DNA of 64,000 bases from Bacillota bacterium. GTDB taxonomy: Bacteria > Bacillota > Clostridia > Clostridiales > Clostridiaceae. Under the pieces are notes generated by a model. That model worked only from the letters and a program-made list of their open reading frames with translations. It searched no databases and was not told the DNA's origin. Every line of letters begins with the position of its first letter. Position 1 is the first letter of the stretch. Shown here piece by piece: positions 1-9,070 of this stretch. Made by a program: the position numbers and the translations under genes. Where the stretch lies: contig JAUZPN010000001.1 in the NCBI GenBank assembly GCA_030705885.1, forward strand, positions 1 to 64,000, read 5' to 3'.

Positions 1-2537
1 GGTGTTGGTGTTGGTGTTGGTGTCGGCGTAACTCCACTTGTAAATTTGAACCAGTTAACATTAAATAAGTATCCGCTTCCTCCAGTAAATTTGAGATACA
101 AGTCATGAACTCCGCTTACTCCGCTAACACTACATGTTGCATTATCCCATGTCTGCCAACCTCCGGTTGCTGTAACAGGACAAGTTCCTACCAATTTACC
201 ATCAATACTATCAAGCCTTATTTCAATATTACTTCCACTAGTGGTACTAGCTACTCTAGCCTGAAAGTTTGCTGAACCACTGCCAAAATCTATATTTTTG
301 TAAACAGTATAATCACCATTCTCTATAAACCCAATATCCTGTCCGCCTTCGCTACAGCTTTCAGTCTGAATACCTGATTGGCTATTGAAACTTTCTGCTT
401 CAATCTGTGTATAGGCTGATATCGCTGACTGCGGTGTTGGTGTTGGTGTTATTTTCTGTGTTGGTGTTGGTGTCGATGTTGGCGTTGGCGTTGATGTTGG
501 CGTTGGCGTTGGTGTTGGTGTCGATGTCGGAGTTGGTGTCGGTGTTGTGCCACTGACAAATTTGATCCAATTAACGTTAAATAAGTATCCGCTTCCTCCA
601 GTAAATTTGAGATACAAATCATGAACTCCGCTTATCCCGCTAACACTACATGTTGCATTAGTCCAAGTCTGCCAGCCGCCGGTTGCAGCAACAGGACAAG
701 TCCCTGCCAATGTACCATTAATACTATCAAGCCTGATCTCAATATTACCTCCACTAGTGGCACTGGCCACTCTAGCCTGAAAACTTGACAAACCGCTGCC
801 AAAATCTACATTTTTATAAACAGTATAGTCACCATTCTCAATACACCCAATATCCTGTCCACCTTCACTACAGCTTTCAGTCTGAATTCCCGACTGGCTG
901 CTGAAACCTTCTGCTTCAATCTGAGTGGTACCATTTATTGTAGTATCATCTGGGTTGGTGCTCAAATGAAACCAATCCACGTCCACATAACCTGTTCCAG
1001 GATTTGAATTGGAATTATAACAAAACAAGGCGAACTTCTGTCCCTGAAATGTACCAACACTTATATCCATAGCCAGATCAAATTGCTGGCCTAGAGTCTG
1101 CCAGTTTGTTCCATCAAAACTGTAAGCACAAATTCCCTTATTGGTTTTAAAATCTAAATCTGTTCGTAGGTAAACATCTGTCCCTGTCACTGCCACATGA
1201 CCAGTGCTTGTCTGACTCACTGTGCCTGAAGAATCCGTAGGAACAATCAGATTCATGCTCAAATATTTGTTCCCGCTGCTGTCGCAGTTAACTGAAATTT
1301 GGCCATTGTATTTACCCAACGTACCTAAACCGCAAATGTCTCCAGGCTGCAAATGGCTTACATCCAGCTTCGCCTGCCCTCGACTCCATGGTGCCTGCCC
1401 TTTTTGCGTAATCGTGTTTCGGGCAACCCAAAAATTCTTTGCTGACATTGGCATTAACCTCAAATAACCTGGACGAGCAGTCAGTGACCAGTGTGCGTTT
1501 TCTGGATTATGGTTCCACTGCCACTGAAGTCCCAAAGTTGAATTAGTAAAATCATCAGATGTTGCTGGCTGCATGACAGGCTGACCCACTATAGGCTTTG
1601 GATATGTGTCTGCAATTTGATCACGTGCGGATGGAGTACCAAAAACTGGCCAATCATTTTCCCAGAAAACTGGCCCGATTCGCGGCATACGCCCAGCTGC
1701 ACCTTTGTCTTGATGAACAAATCCAAACCATTGATCGTTATCATTGATGTCAACTATCGAACCTTGATGTCCACCAGTGGTGGCAGTTAAACAAATATGC
1801 CCCGTTTCCCAAGGGCCAAAAATATTTTTTGCTCTTGAACATCTTAACTGAAACGGCCACACTCCTGGATTTGCATTAAACAAATAGTAATAGCTCCCAC
1901 GCTTAACTAAGTGCGAGCCCTCACCGCCTGAGTTAACTACATTGTCTTTCACTGACACAATTTGTGAAAAGTCTGGACTCAAGGTCATGATTGACTGAGA
2001 ACCGGAACCACAAACTATATATCCCGTTCCATCAGTATCAATAAATAATCCTGGGTCATAGACCGACCGGTTCAACTGGTAATATTTCCATGGTCCAGCG
2101 GGATTGGTAGAGTAATAAATCCTTCCATTAGCTCCCATTGGATTAGTAATAATGTAAAATGTGCCTTTATAATAACGGATGCCTGATGCCCAAAACCCAC
2201 CACGATATGCTGTCGAGCCGCCATCCATGTTGAATTTGCTTGACCAATCTAACCTATCTGCACAATGCGAGATCAGTTCCCAGTTAACCATATCTTTAGA
2301 ATGCAGCACATTGACAGCTGGAGCATCCACGAACGTAGTAGACACCATATAAAAATCATTTCCTACACGAATGATGTCCGGATCAGGATAATCAGCATTT
2401 ATGACTGGGTTAGTAAAAGTGCCGTTGCCGTTGTCTGACTGCCAAGCATTAACTTTTTTTGGACAAGGACTAAACGGGCAAAGCGAGTAAAGGATAATTG
2501 CTATGCTTGCTATAATTGCAATTACTCTATTTTTCAT
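1..2537 (-). CDS. Secreted GH43 glycosidase (beta-xylosidase / arabinofuranosidase type) with two CBM6 modules, partial (C-terminus outside window)
   Basis: Translated by hand on the minus strand from ATG at 2537, preceded by a GGGGGA ribosome site. Residues 1-31 form a signal peptide ending near VNA. The GH43 five-blade propeller follows, with the expected catalytic residues: base Asp52 in YPDPD, Asp161 in VYDPG, acid Glu206 in GGEGSHL. A concanavalin-like GH43 C-terminal domain is encoded at about 1000-1600. Two CBM6 modules follow, at about 550-933 and 30-421, each with the SGIQTESCSEGGQDIG signature. They are joined by a Thr-Pro/Ser-Pro linker (431-545), and a second linker runs off the window at 1-24. 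The enzyme likely trims xylose or arabinose from plant hemicellulose outside the cell. The exact substrate cannot be set from sequence. Line 1381-1440 is 29/60 G+C, far above the ~28 % of core genes, which suggests acquisition from elsewhere. Confidence 0.9.
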   Translation of the reverse strand, partial: MKNRVIAIIASIAIILYSLCPFSPCPKKVNAWQSDNGNGTFTNPVINADYPDPDIIRVGNDFYMVSTTFVDAPAVNVLHSKDMVNWELISHCADRLDWSSKFNMDGGSTAYRGGFWASGIRYYKGTFYIITNPMGANGRIYYSTNPAGPWKYYQLNRSVYDPGLFIDTDGTGYIVCGSGSQSIMTLSPDFSQIVSVKDNVVNSGGEGSHLVKRGSYYYLFNANPGVWPFQLRCSRAKNIFGPWETGHICLTATTGGHQGSIVDINDNDQWFGFVHQDKGAAGRMPRIGPVFWENDWPVFGTPSARDQIADTYPKPIVGQPVMQPATSDDFTNSTLGLQWQWNHNPENAHWSLTARPGYLRLMPMSAKNFWVARNTITQKGQAPWSRGQAKLDVSHLQPGDICGLGTLGKYNGQISVNCDSSGNKYLSMNLIVPTDSSGTVSQTSTGHVAVTGTDVYLRTDLDFKTNKGICAYSFDGTNWQTLGQQFDLAMDISVGTFQGQKFALFCYNSNSNPGTGYVDVDWFHLSTNPDDTTINGTTQIEAEGFSSQSGIQTESCSEGGQDIGCIENGDYTVYKNVDFGSGLSSFQARVASATSGGNIEIRLDSINGTLAGTCPVAATGGWQTWTNATCSVSGISGVHDLYLKFTGGSGYLFNVNWIKFVSGTTPTPTPTSTPTPTPTPTSTPTPTSTPTPTQKITPTPTPQSAISAYTQIEAESFNSQSGIQTESCSEGGQDIGFIENGDYTVYKNIDFGSGSANFQARVASTTSGSNIEIRLDSIDGKLVGTCPVTATGGWQTWDNATCSVSGVSGVHDLYLKFTGGSGYLFNVNWFKFTSGVTPTPTPTPT
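431..545 (-). repeat. Thr-Pro linker coding repeat between CBM6 modules
   Basis: Tandem hexanucleotide units of the ggtgtt/ggcgtt type on the plus strand encode alternating Thr-Pro and Ser-Pro on the minus strand. A second run sits at 1-24. Such linkers are flexible spacers in secreted cellulases and hemicellulases. The near-identical units make the tract prone to length change. Confidence 0.85.
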
Positions 2538-2774
2538 ATTTAATAATCCCCCTCTTAATAATCTTCTTTTAAAGTATAAAATATTGAAAATAACTCATGT
2601 AAAGCAATTTTTATTCATGAAGAATTATCAGACACATAAATCATACTGTTCACTCCTTTCTATTTTATATATCCAAAACCACTTCCTAAGTGAAAGCTTT
2701 TTTGCTATTTTTCTTAAAAACCTTTACACTTATTATACCAAAATAATATGTATTATTCTATATTTTACAATAGA

Positions 2775-2799
2775 TTAGAGGTTGCAAAGCAACCTCTAA
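2775..2799. repeat. Perfect 11-bp inverted repeat, hairpin
   Basis: TTAGAGGTTGC at 2775-2785, a 3-base loop, and GCAACCTCTAA at 2789-2799. It sits just before the transposase remnant and may be a terminator or an old element boundary. No clear T-run follows on either strand. Confidence 0.5.
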
Positions 2800-2800
2800 G

Positions 2801-3058
2801 TATTCTCAAGAATTAAGAGACTTCTGCGGTTTTCTTAAAGTTCGTGATGCCTCTAAATTCACACATTTCAAACAAGAATTTATTTTGGAATTACAATTGA
2901 TGTTTGATAATCTTGTTGATATTACTGAACCAATATGCCAATAAATTAATGAAAACCTTGCTTCCATGATTATATTTGATACTTCTGGCATTAAAGCTTT
3001 TGTCACTGAAAATAATTCTAAATATACTAACTGTATTATAAAACAACTTACAATTTAA
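2801..3058 (+). pseudogene. Transposase remnant (DDE type, IS1182/IS5-like)
   Basis: Frame 3 of the plus strand from about 2801 reads ELRDFCGFLKVRDASKF, then a Phe-rich helix region and LVDITEPICQ. An in-frame TAA stops it at 2942-2944. It continues INENLASMIIFDTSGIKAFV and TENNSKYTN up to TAA at 3056. This is the N-terminal pattern of a transposase family common in clostridia (substrate-binding helices, then FDTSGIE..VTENN). The catalytic domain and the upstream start are missing, so it is a dead fragment. The family name is from memory of the motif. Confidence 0.65.
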
Positions 3059-3255
3059 TCCAGTAGACTATTCTATAAATATTATAACGTATATAATATT
3101 TAAAATATATTGTTAATTTTTAAGGTTTAATTGTTCATTTTTAAGGTTTATGAATTCATTTTATTATGATATTTACTAGTAGTATTGTAATTTTTTTAAA
3201 ATACTTTTATAAAATGAGATGAATTTTCACAACCAACTATCCCTATAAATTAATT

Positions 3256-3306
3256 AAAAAATGCTGACAAATCTCCATATTTTTCGTATAGAAATTCATC
3301 AGCATT
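3256..3306 (-). terminator. Long-hairpin terminator after glnS
   Basis: On the minus strand AATGCTGA pairs with TCAGCATT. A second inner stem, allowing G-U pairs, closes the 31-base interior, and a T-rich run follows. It lies directly downstream of the glnS stop. Confidence 0.6.
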
Positions 3307-3316
3307 ATCTTAATTT

Positions 3317-4975
3317 TTATAACTTAAATGAGCTTTTTAATGATACAATTCTATTAAATACTAATTTTTCATCAGTAGTATACTTAGAATCTACTGAAAA
3401 GAAGCCATTTCTGATAAACTGGAACTTATCATTTGCCTCAGCATGCTCTACAGCTATTGGCTCAACAAATCCTTGTAACACTTCTAATGAATTTGGATTT
3501 ATTTGCTCTAAGAAATTTTTCCCTTCATTTTCTTCTATATCATCTAAAATTAAAGGCTCAAATAATCTAAACTCAGCTGTTTTTGCAGTAGATGATTCTA
3601 CCCAGTGAATAGTTGCTTTTACCTTTCTTCCTGTAAAGCCTGAACCCGATTTTGTTTCTGGATCATATGTACCATGTACTTCAATAACTTCACCCTTATC
3701 ATTTTTTATAACATCTGTACATTTAAGAAAATATCCACCCTTTAATCTTACTTCATTTCCAGGAAATAACCTAAAATATTTTTTTACTGGAACCTCCATA
3801 AAATCTTCTTGTTCTATATATAACTCTCTTGAAAATGGTACAAGTCTCTTGCCTTGACTTTCATCATTTGCGTTATTATCTATTTCTAGTAGTTCTGTCT
3901 GACCTTCTGGGTAATTTGTGATAACTAATTTAAGTGGTCTCATAACAGCCATTGCTGATGATGCTTTTAATTGCAAATCTTCTCTTATAAAATATTCTAA
4001 CATTTGAGAATCCACTAATGAATTAGCTTTTGAAACACCTATTGCTGTGCAAAAATTTCTTATAGCTTCTGGTGTATATCCTCTTCTTCTTAAGCCTGAA
4101 ATAGTAGGCATTCTTGGATCATCCCATCCATCAACCACTTTTTCATCAACCAGTTGTTTTAATTTTCTCTTACTCATAACTGTATTTGTCATGTTTAATC
4201 TTGCAAATTCATATTGTCTTGGAATATATTCCATTTCACATTCCTTTACGATCCAATCATATAATGGTCTATGATCCTCAAACTCTAAAGTACAAATTGA
4301 GTGAGTTACTCCCTCTATAGCATCTTCTAACGGATGTGCAAAATCATACATTGGATAAATACACCATTTATCTTTTGTATTATGATGTTCTGCATGAGCA
4401 ATTCTATAAATTATAGGATCTCTCATATTAATATTTGGAGAAGACATATCTATTTTAGCTCTTAATACTTTTTCTCCATCTTTAAATTCACCTTTCCTCA
4501 TTCTTTCAAATAAATCAAGGTTTTCCTGAACTGTTCTGCTTCTATAAGGACTCTCTTTTCCACCTTCAGTTAATGTACCTCTATATTCTCTCATTTCTTC
4601 AGGTGACAAATCACAGACATAAGCTAATCCCTTATTTATTAAAAGAACTGCTTTTTCATACATTGTATCAAAATAGTTTGAAGCAAAAAATATACCATCC
4701 CATTTTCCGCCAAGCCATTTTACATCTTCTTTAATTGATTCAACATATTCAGTATCCTCTTTAATAGGATTTGTATCATCAAACCTTAAATTAAATCTTC
4801 CTTTAAATTCTTCTGCTAATCCTGAGTTTAAAGCTATTGATTTAGCATGGCCTATATGTAAATATCCATTTGGTTCTGGAGGAAAACGAGTTATAACTTG
4901 GTTAGTTTTCCCAGCATTTAAATCTTCAATAATTATGTTTCTTATAAAGTTAGATGAATTAATTTCATTAGTCAT
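3317..4975 (-). CDS. glnS: Glutaminyl-tRNA synthetase
   Basis: 552 aa. Class I aminoacyl-tRNA synthetase of the GlnRS branch that charges tRNA-Gln with glutamine in the cytosol. The HIGH motif is seen as [12 protein letters not shown] (near residue 35) and the KMSKS-type loop as [11 protein letters not shown]. The [18 protein letters not shown] segment and the C-terminal beta-barrel anticodon-binding region are complete, and length matches the family. The start has GAGAGG 6 bases upstream. It has its own promoter (5014-5042) and terminator, so it is a single-gene unit between a transposase remnant and the nitrogenase-like island. Confidence 0.97.
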   Translation of the reverse strand: MTNEINSSNFIRNIIIEDLNAGKTNQVITRFPPEPNGYLHIGHAKSIALNSGLAEEFKGRFNLRFDDTNPIKEDTEYVESIKEDVKWLGGKWDGIFFASNYFDTMYEKAVLLINKGLAYVCDLSPEEMREYRGTLTEGGKESPYRSRTVQENLDLFERMRKGEFKDGEKVLRAKIDMSSPNINMRDPIIYRIAHAEHHNTKDKWCIYPMYDFAHPLEDAIEGVTHSICTLEFEDHRPLYDWIVKECEMEYIPRQYEFARLNMTNTVMSKRKLKQLVDEKVVDGWDDPRMPTISGLRRRGYTPEAIRNFCTAIGVSKANSLVDSQMLEYFIREDLQLKASSAMAVMRPLKLVITNYPEGQTELLEIDNNANDESQGKRLVPFSRELYIEQEDFMEVPVKKYFRLFPGNEVRLKGGYFLKCTDVIKNDKGEVIEVHGTYDPETKSGSGFTGRKVKATIHWVESSTAKTAEFRLFEPLILDDIEENEGKNFLEQINPNSLEVLQGFVEPIAVEHAEANDKFQFIRNGFFSVDSKYTTDEKLVFNRIVSLKSSFKL

Positions 4976-5013
4976 ATTGTTACCTCTCTTACTAATTATT
5001 TGTATATGTTTCT

Positions 5014-5042
5014 ATTATAGAAACTTATTAATAAAATTTCAA
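5014..5042 (-). promoter_or_regulatory. SigA-type promoter of glnS
   Basis: Minus strand TTGAAA (5042-5037), 17-base spacer, TATAAT (5019-5014), about 39 bases before the glnS ATG. Confidence 0.75.
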
Positions 5043-5072
5043 CTGCCAAAAGCTAAACAATATACTTAAAAT

Positions 5073-5115
5073 AAAAAACCTTTGAATATATTAAACTTAT
5101 ACTCAAAGGTTTTTT
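5073..5115. terminator. Bidirectional intrinsic terminator after the pair A operon
   Basis: AAAAAACCTTTGA at 5073-5085 pairs with TCAAAGGTTTTTT at 5103-5115. A-run and T-run on both sides make it work either way. On the minus strand it ends the nitrogenase-like operon that stops at 5210. Confidence 0.85.
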
Positions 5116-5209
5116 GCACTTTTCCTCAGTAAAATTTATTTTGTCTTAACTTTTAATTCTCTGAAAAAACTTATTTTAAAAATGCAAATTTACATTCAAT
5201 CTTGAATTT

Positions 5210-6598
5210 CTAAGCACTAGCACTTACCGTAGTCGTAAATATTTTTTCAAGCAGTGTAAGTGCTCCTCTATATCCAACATAAGATTTTGATAAAACTACT
5301 TCATAAGACGCTGGAAAACCTATTTCTACTATATAGCCTTTAAGCTCCATGACTAAATCTCTCTCCCATGTGGTACCAAAAATAATAGGTGGTTTGTTCC
5401 CAAAATCTGTTTTTCTCAATTTTTCATGAATTATATAACTATCCTCTTCAAATTCAACATCAATAGAAACATCTTCTGCTATATTTTTATATTCATTAAT
5501 TATAAGATTTCTATATTTTTCTGGAGGATTATCTGTAATAATATGTCTTGCAGGTATTATACCCAGTTGATTTACTAAAAATTTAGTTACTGCTAAATTA
5601 TAAGCACTATCACCTACAACAGCGAACTTTGCTGGGAGTCCCCAAAAATATTCTGCATAAAAATCTGAAAAGCCTTCTAAATAGTTATAATATTCTTTTC
5701 TTTCATCTTCAATAAACTTTTCTGCCTTAGATTTATCTAAACCAGCAAATTCAACTACTTTTCTCAAAAATCCGCTAGTTTCTTTTGCTCCAATAGGAAT
5801 TGTAGGAACATGTAGATATGGCTGACCATATTTTTCTTTTAAGTGTTCTGCAGTTTTTAATCCAAGCCATGGAGATAAAACTAAATTAAATTGTGCATTT
5901 TTAATATTTTTCCATTCTGAAACGCCATTACTTTTATTACCGAACAAAATATTAACCTTTAATCCTATTCCCTCTAAAATTCTCTTTATTTCTGTAAGAT
6001 CTCCTTTCCAGAAAGTATTATGGTATGGTAGAAGGGACCACACATTTACAAGTCCTTGTTCTTTTGGTCCATCATAATCACCTACATATTGATCAATAAT
6101 AGCTTTTGTCAAAATTTCATGACCAGTAAAATTATTGCCTTTAAAACCACCTGTTTCTGCGTATACAATAGGAAGACCTTTTTTTTGAAACTCACCTACT
6201 ACTGCTCCTACATCATCACCAACAATATCTGGAATACATCCTGTCATAACTACAAATAAATCTGCTTTTAGAACTTTAAAAGCAGATTCAATTAATTCCT
6301 TTAGCCTTTTTTCTCCACCAAATACAACCTCTTTTTCATTAATGTTAGAGCTTGGCAAAACAGAACCTCCACCATAACCTCCACCTTGAAATCCATTATA
6401 AAATGATATGCTTGTAACCTGCTTCTGTGCACATCCTGGTCCGCAATGTGTAATTGGTATTACTTTAGGAATAGCAAATGCACTATGGATTGCTCCAATT
6501 GCACATCCATATCTTATTTGTTCAATTGAATTTGACTTTTTAAAAGTATCACATTCTTTAATTATATCATTGGTATATTTTGTATCAAAAATTGCCAT
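5210..6598 (-). CDS. Nitrogenase component-1-like beta subunit (NifK/NifN-like), pair A
   Basis: 462 aa, oxidoreductase/nitrogenase component 1 family (PF00148). The three cysteines that would hold a P-cluster-type 4Fe-4S or 8Fe-7S centre are present: Cys32 (YGCAIGA), Cys56 (GPGC, with an extra Cys52) and Cys121 (TGCIPDIVGDD). The VVFGGEKRLKE segment after them is typical of the family. It starts 21 bases after the pair A alpha gene with a GAGGAG site, so the two are co-translated and should form an alpha2beta2 or alpha-beta complex. No NifH reductase is encoded nearby, so an electron donor must come from elsewhere. Expected in the cytosol and oxygen-sensitive. Substrate unknown. It is clearly related to the pair B beta (similar spacing of all three Cys) but differs widely outside the motifs. 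Confidence 0.88.
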   Translation of the reverse strand: MAIFDTKYTNDIIKECDTFKKSNSIEQIRYGCAIGAIHSAFAIPKVIPITHCGPGCAQKQVTSISFYNGFQGGGYGGGSVLPSSNINEKEVVFGGEKRLKELIESAFKVLKADLFVVMTGCIPDIVGDDVGAVVGEFQKKGLPIVYAETGGFKGNNFTGHEILTKAIIDQYVGDYDGPKEQGLVNVWSLLPYHNTFWKGDLTEIKRILEGIGLKVNILFGNKSNGVSEWKNIKNAQFNLVLSPWLGLKTAEHLKEKYGQPYLHVPTIPIGAKETSGFLRKVVEFAGLDKSKAEKFIEDERKEYYNYLEGFSDFYAEYFWGLPAKFAVVGDSAYNLAVTKFLVNQLGIIPARHIITDNPPEKYRNLIINEYKNIAEDVSIDVEFEEDSYIIHEKLRKTDFGNKPPIIFGTTWERDLVMELKGYIVEIGFPASYEVVLSKSYVGYRGALTLLEKIFTTTVSASA

Positions 6599-6619
6599 TA
6601 TGCCAGCTCCTCTTTAATA

Positions 6620-8125
6620 TTAATTCTTATTTGCAAGTATATATGGATCCTGTTGTTCAAGCCACCAATCTGTATATGGCAGTTCAACATTTTCTTTTAA
6701 ATCTGTATGGAATTTTTTACGGGCAAGTATTTCTAAAATAGTTTCTCCTAAATTTAGAATTCCTTGATATCCTATTGCATGATGACCATCTCCAAGAGGA
6801 GCAGCTGGAATACCCATTCGCGATGCTAAAGGAGCAAGTCCATTATGCCTTATAATTATAAAGTCAGGATTTATATTCTTAAGAAGCCCATAAAACTGAT
6901 ATTGCTGCCCATTACTTACACTAAATTGTGAAACATCACCATAATTTTCAACTAAAAATTTTAATGAATCCTTTTTATCTGCATCTTTACCATCAAATAT
7001 AGGTTCATGATGAAAAGTTAAGGATCCATCTATTTGGACTCCAAGATCTCTGAGTACAGCAATAACACCATGAGCATAAGAAGAACCTGTAGCAACATAA
7101 CCTACCTTACCTTTAAGTAATTTTCTGAGTTCCAATAACCTTTTATTTATTCTGTTATGTTCTTTTGCTATATAAGCCTCTGCTTTTTCTTCCCTGTTAG
7201 TGACTCTTCCAATTTCTCTTATCCATGCATCTGTAGCATGAATTCCATAAGGCTGTGGTGATTTAACATCAATAACTCCAAATTCCTGTTCTAAAGCTGC
7301 TGATAAATAAGATGACAATGTATAACAAAACGAAACGCTTGCAGCAGCTTCTGACATTTGTTCTAAATCCTCTACTGTTGCTAAATCTACAACATAGTTA
7401 ACCCTTAACCCTAATTCTCCAAGCATTGGTGTAAATATATCTTCACCCCATAAATCTATTACATTAACAAGATCTTCCTGTCTTTTAGGATCTTTGCGAG
7501 CTATCTGCCTTAAAATTCCATGATATGCTGCATCAAAACCAGTTGTCCAATGCTTTGACCTAAATCCTTCACAATATGTCGGAATAACAGGTATATTAAA
7601 CTCCTTCTGTAATTTATTTGTTACACTTTCTATATCTTCTCCTATAATTGCTGTTGCACACGAAGTTCCTACAAAAATAACTTTAGGTTTATACCTGTTC
7701 CATGCATCTCTAATAGATTGTTCAAGCTTCTTCAATGCTCCAAAAACCATATCTGATTCATATAAATTTGTATTAATAACTCTTACATTTTCAACTGGCA
7801 AGTCCCTTATTGCTAATCCATTCCTAAATAAAAAATTACTCAATACTTGTCCAGAACCGCAGCCTATTGGAGAATGCTGAATAAAAACAGCTCCTCTTAC
7901 ATTGCTGTATTGACATGCTACCATTTCTTCACTGCATTTTGATCCTTGAGTAAATGGTCCTCTAGCTTCACAAAGTTTTTTCCCACCATTTTCTTTACAT
8001 CCACCGCAAGTATATTCAGAATCTTTTAAAATTTCAGATGCCTTTCCCGTTTTCCATGCAATAATGGTTCCAAGTCTTTCTTCACGAGTTTTTACAATTG
8101 AATTATTTAAATTTAATTTCTTCAT
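6620..8125 (-). CDS. Nitrogenase component-1-like alpha subunit (NifD/NifE-like), pair A
   Basis: 501 aa from ATG at 8125, chosen because GGAGG lies 5 bases upstream. An upstream TTG would overlap that site. Cluster cysteines: Cys71 (VACQYSNVRGA), Cys89 (SPIGCG) and Cys156 (TSCATAIIGED). Cys267 (SFCYTLSSYL) matches the cofactor-binding Cys275 of Azotobacter NifD. At the NifD His442 position an ungapped match to the pair B alpha puts Gly438 (SRMGIP), so this ligand is missing, as in NifE-type scaffolds. Extra N-terminal cysteines 40, 43, 52 and 64 form a possible further metal site. The CEGFRSKHWTTGFDAAYHG stretch lacks the His195-type residue. It may assemble or hold a cofactor for pair B, or be a reductase with another ligand set. 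Function is inferred only. Confidence 0.88.
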   Translation of the reverse strand: MKKLNLNNSIVKTREERLGTIIAWKTGKASEILKDSEYTCGGCKENGGKKLCEARGPFTQGSKCSEEMVACQYSNVRGAVFIQHSPIGCGSGQVLSNFLFRNGLAIRDLPVENVRVINTNLYESDMVFGALKKLEQSIRDAWNRYKPKVIFVGTSCATAIIGEDIESVTNKLQKEFNIPVIPTYCEGFRSKHWTTGFDAAYHGILRQIARKDPKRQEDLVNVIDLWGEDIFTPMLGELGLRVNYVVDLATVEDLEQMSEAAASVSFCYTLSSYLSAALEQEFGVIDVKSPQPYGIHATDAWIREIGRVTNREEKAEAYIAKEHNRINKRLLELRKLLKGKVGYVATGSSYAHGVIAVLRDLGVQIDGSLTFHHEPIFDGKDADKKDSLKFLVENYGDVSQFSVSNGQQYQFYGLLKNINPDFIIIRHNGLAPLASRMGIPAAPLGDGHHAIGYQGILNLGETILEILARKKFHTDLKENVELPYTDWWLEQQDPYILANKN

Positions 8126-8157
8126 ACATGCCTCCAAATATAATAAATATAATAAAT

Positions 8158-8204
8158 AAAATAGATACAGATGTTAAATATCATCTATATCTATATCTAT
8201 TTTT
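8158..8204 (-). promoter_or_regulatory. Stem-loop between nitroreductase and pair A alpha genes
   Basis: A 15-bp stem with one wobble (8158-8172 with 8189-8203), loop of 16 bases. T-rich sequence follows on the minus strand. It could partly terminate or protect the transcript, setting the ratio of nitroreductase to nitrogenase-like protein. Confidence 0.5.
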
Positions 8205-8210
8205 ATACAT

Positions 8211-8771
8211 TTATTTAATTATTGTAACAGTATTTTCTTTTCTTGGAGCAGGCTTAGGTTTTTCTCCTGAGTTATACCCAAAAGCTCCAGAACCAAAAGG
8301 AACATATCCTTTAGGAATGCCAAGTTCTTCAAATAACTGTTTTCCTTCTTCTGTTGTATATAAAAAATTAACAGCATGAATCCAAACAGAACCAATTCCT
8401 AAAGCTTCTGCAGCGAGAAATAAATTACCTAATGCAAGAGCACTATCTGCCACTGGTGCAATAGCCGTTTCATCAGCAGACACTATTATATATGTTGGAG
8501 CATCATAAAATGCACTAAAGTTATCTGCTTTTGCTCTTTCTTTAAGTCTTTCATTCCCATATTTTTCAAAAGCAAATTTAGCTACTTCATTTATTTTTTT
8601 TAACACTTCTTTGTTTTGTATTACAGTAAAATGCCAAGATTGCTGATTCATAGCACTTGGAGCATATTTACCAGCCTCTAATATTTTTTGCAAATCTTCA
8701 GCTTTAATTTGTTCTGATTTAAAAGTTCTTACACTCCTTCTATTTAATATAGTTGTTAAAGCATCGCTCAT
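8211..8771 (-). CDS. FMN-dependent nitroreductase family protein
   Basis: 186 aa. RRSVRTF near residue 12 and APSAMNQQSWHF near residue 37 are the FMN-contact motifs of the family. The ALALGNLFLAAEALGIGSVW segment and the GSGAFGYNSGEKPKPAPRK end are also typical. GAGGGG ribosome site before ATG. It is the first gene of the left operon, 85 bases ahead of the pair A alpha gene, behind a good SigA promoter. These enzymes pass electrons from NAD(P)H or ferredoxin to small molecules. Here it may feed or protect the nitrogenase-like proteins, or act on the same substrate. That link is inferred from position only. Confidence 0.9.
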   Translation of the reverse strand: MSDALTTILNRRSVRTFKSEQIKAEDLQKILEAGKYAPSAMNQQSWHFTVIQNKEVLKKINEVAKFAFEKYGNERLKERAKADNFSAFYDAPTYIIVSADETAIAPVADSALALGNLFLAAEALGIGSVWIHAVNFLYTTEEGKQLFEELGIPKGYVPFGSGAFGYNSGEKPKPAPRKENTVTIIK

Positions 8772-8829
8772 TTTTATACACCCCTCTTAAATAAATATAA
8801 AATTATATTAAATACATATGTTTAATGTA

Positions 8830-8858
8830 ATTTTAAAGCAACTATAGTTTATTGTCAA
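8830..8858 (-). promoter_or_regulatory. SigA-type promoter of the nitroreductase-pair A operon
   Basis: Minus strand TTGACA (8858-8853), 17-base spacer, TAAAAT (8835-8830). It is about 60 bases before the nitroreductase ATG. Confidence 0.75.
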
Positions 8859-8929
8859 TATACAATAATAAAAGTAAAGTTGAATTTTATACTGCAGGAA
8901 ATTATAGTATATTATTAACAAAATTTTTA

Positions 8930-8958
8930 TTGACAAAATCATTATCAGATACTATACT
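8930..8958 (+). promoter_or_regulatory. Strong SigA-type promoter of pair B
   Basis: TTGACA (8930-8935), 17-base spacer, TATACT (8953-8958). A transcript would start near 8965 and carry a leader of about 180 bases before the ATG at 9146. Confidence 0.8.
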
Positions 8959-9030
8959 ATTTATAATACACAATATATATATGAATTAACGGTATTAGTT
9001 TGTGAATATATTTAGACTGACTTTAAATAA

Positions 9031-9070
9031 GAGAGGTCAAATTCGTTATTGAATTTGACCTCTCTTTTTA
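9031..9070 (+). terminator. Intrinsic terminator inside the pair B leader (attenuator-like)
   Basis: A perfect 14-bp stem (9031-9044 with 9051-9064), 6-base loop GTTATT, and TTTTTA after it. It lies between the promoter at 8930 and the first gene at 9146, so it would stop most transcripts unless something lets polymerase through. No competing antiterminator is obvious. Confidence 0.85.

Noticed and set aside
431-545. Tandem ggtgtt units as an iteron or CRISPR-like array
   Set aside because: They are in frame and encode a Thr-Pro linker inside the GH43 gene.
1222-1467. Open frame of 81 codons on the plus strand
   Set aside because: Shadow of the minus-strand GH43 gene; no ribosome site and no family resemblance.
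2503-2778. 91-codon plus-strand frame
   Set aside because: Low-complexity AT-rich frame overlapping the GH43 start region; no ribosome site.
2806-3006. 66-codon minus-strand frame
   Set aside because: Antisense to the transposase remnant, whose plus-strand reading is recognisable.
9031-9070. ANTAR-type antitermination site
   Set aside because: Loop GTTATT lacks A1 and G4, and no paired upstream hexaloop hairpin is visible.
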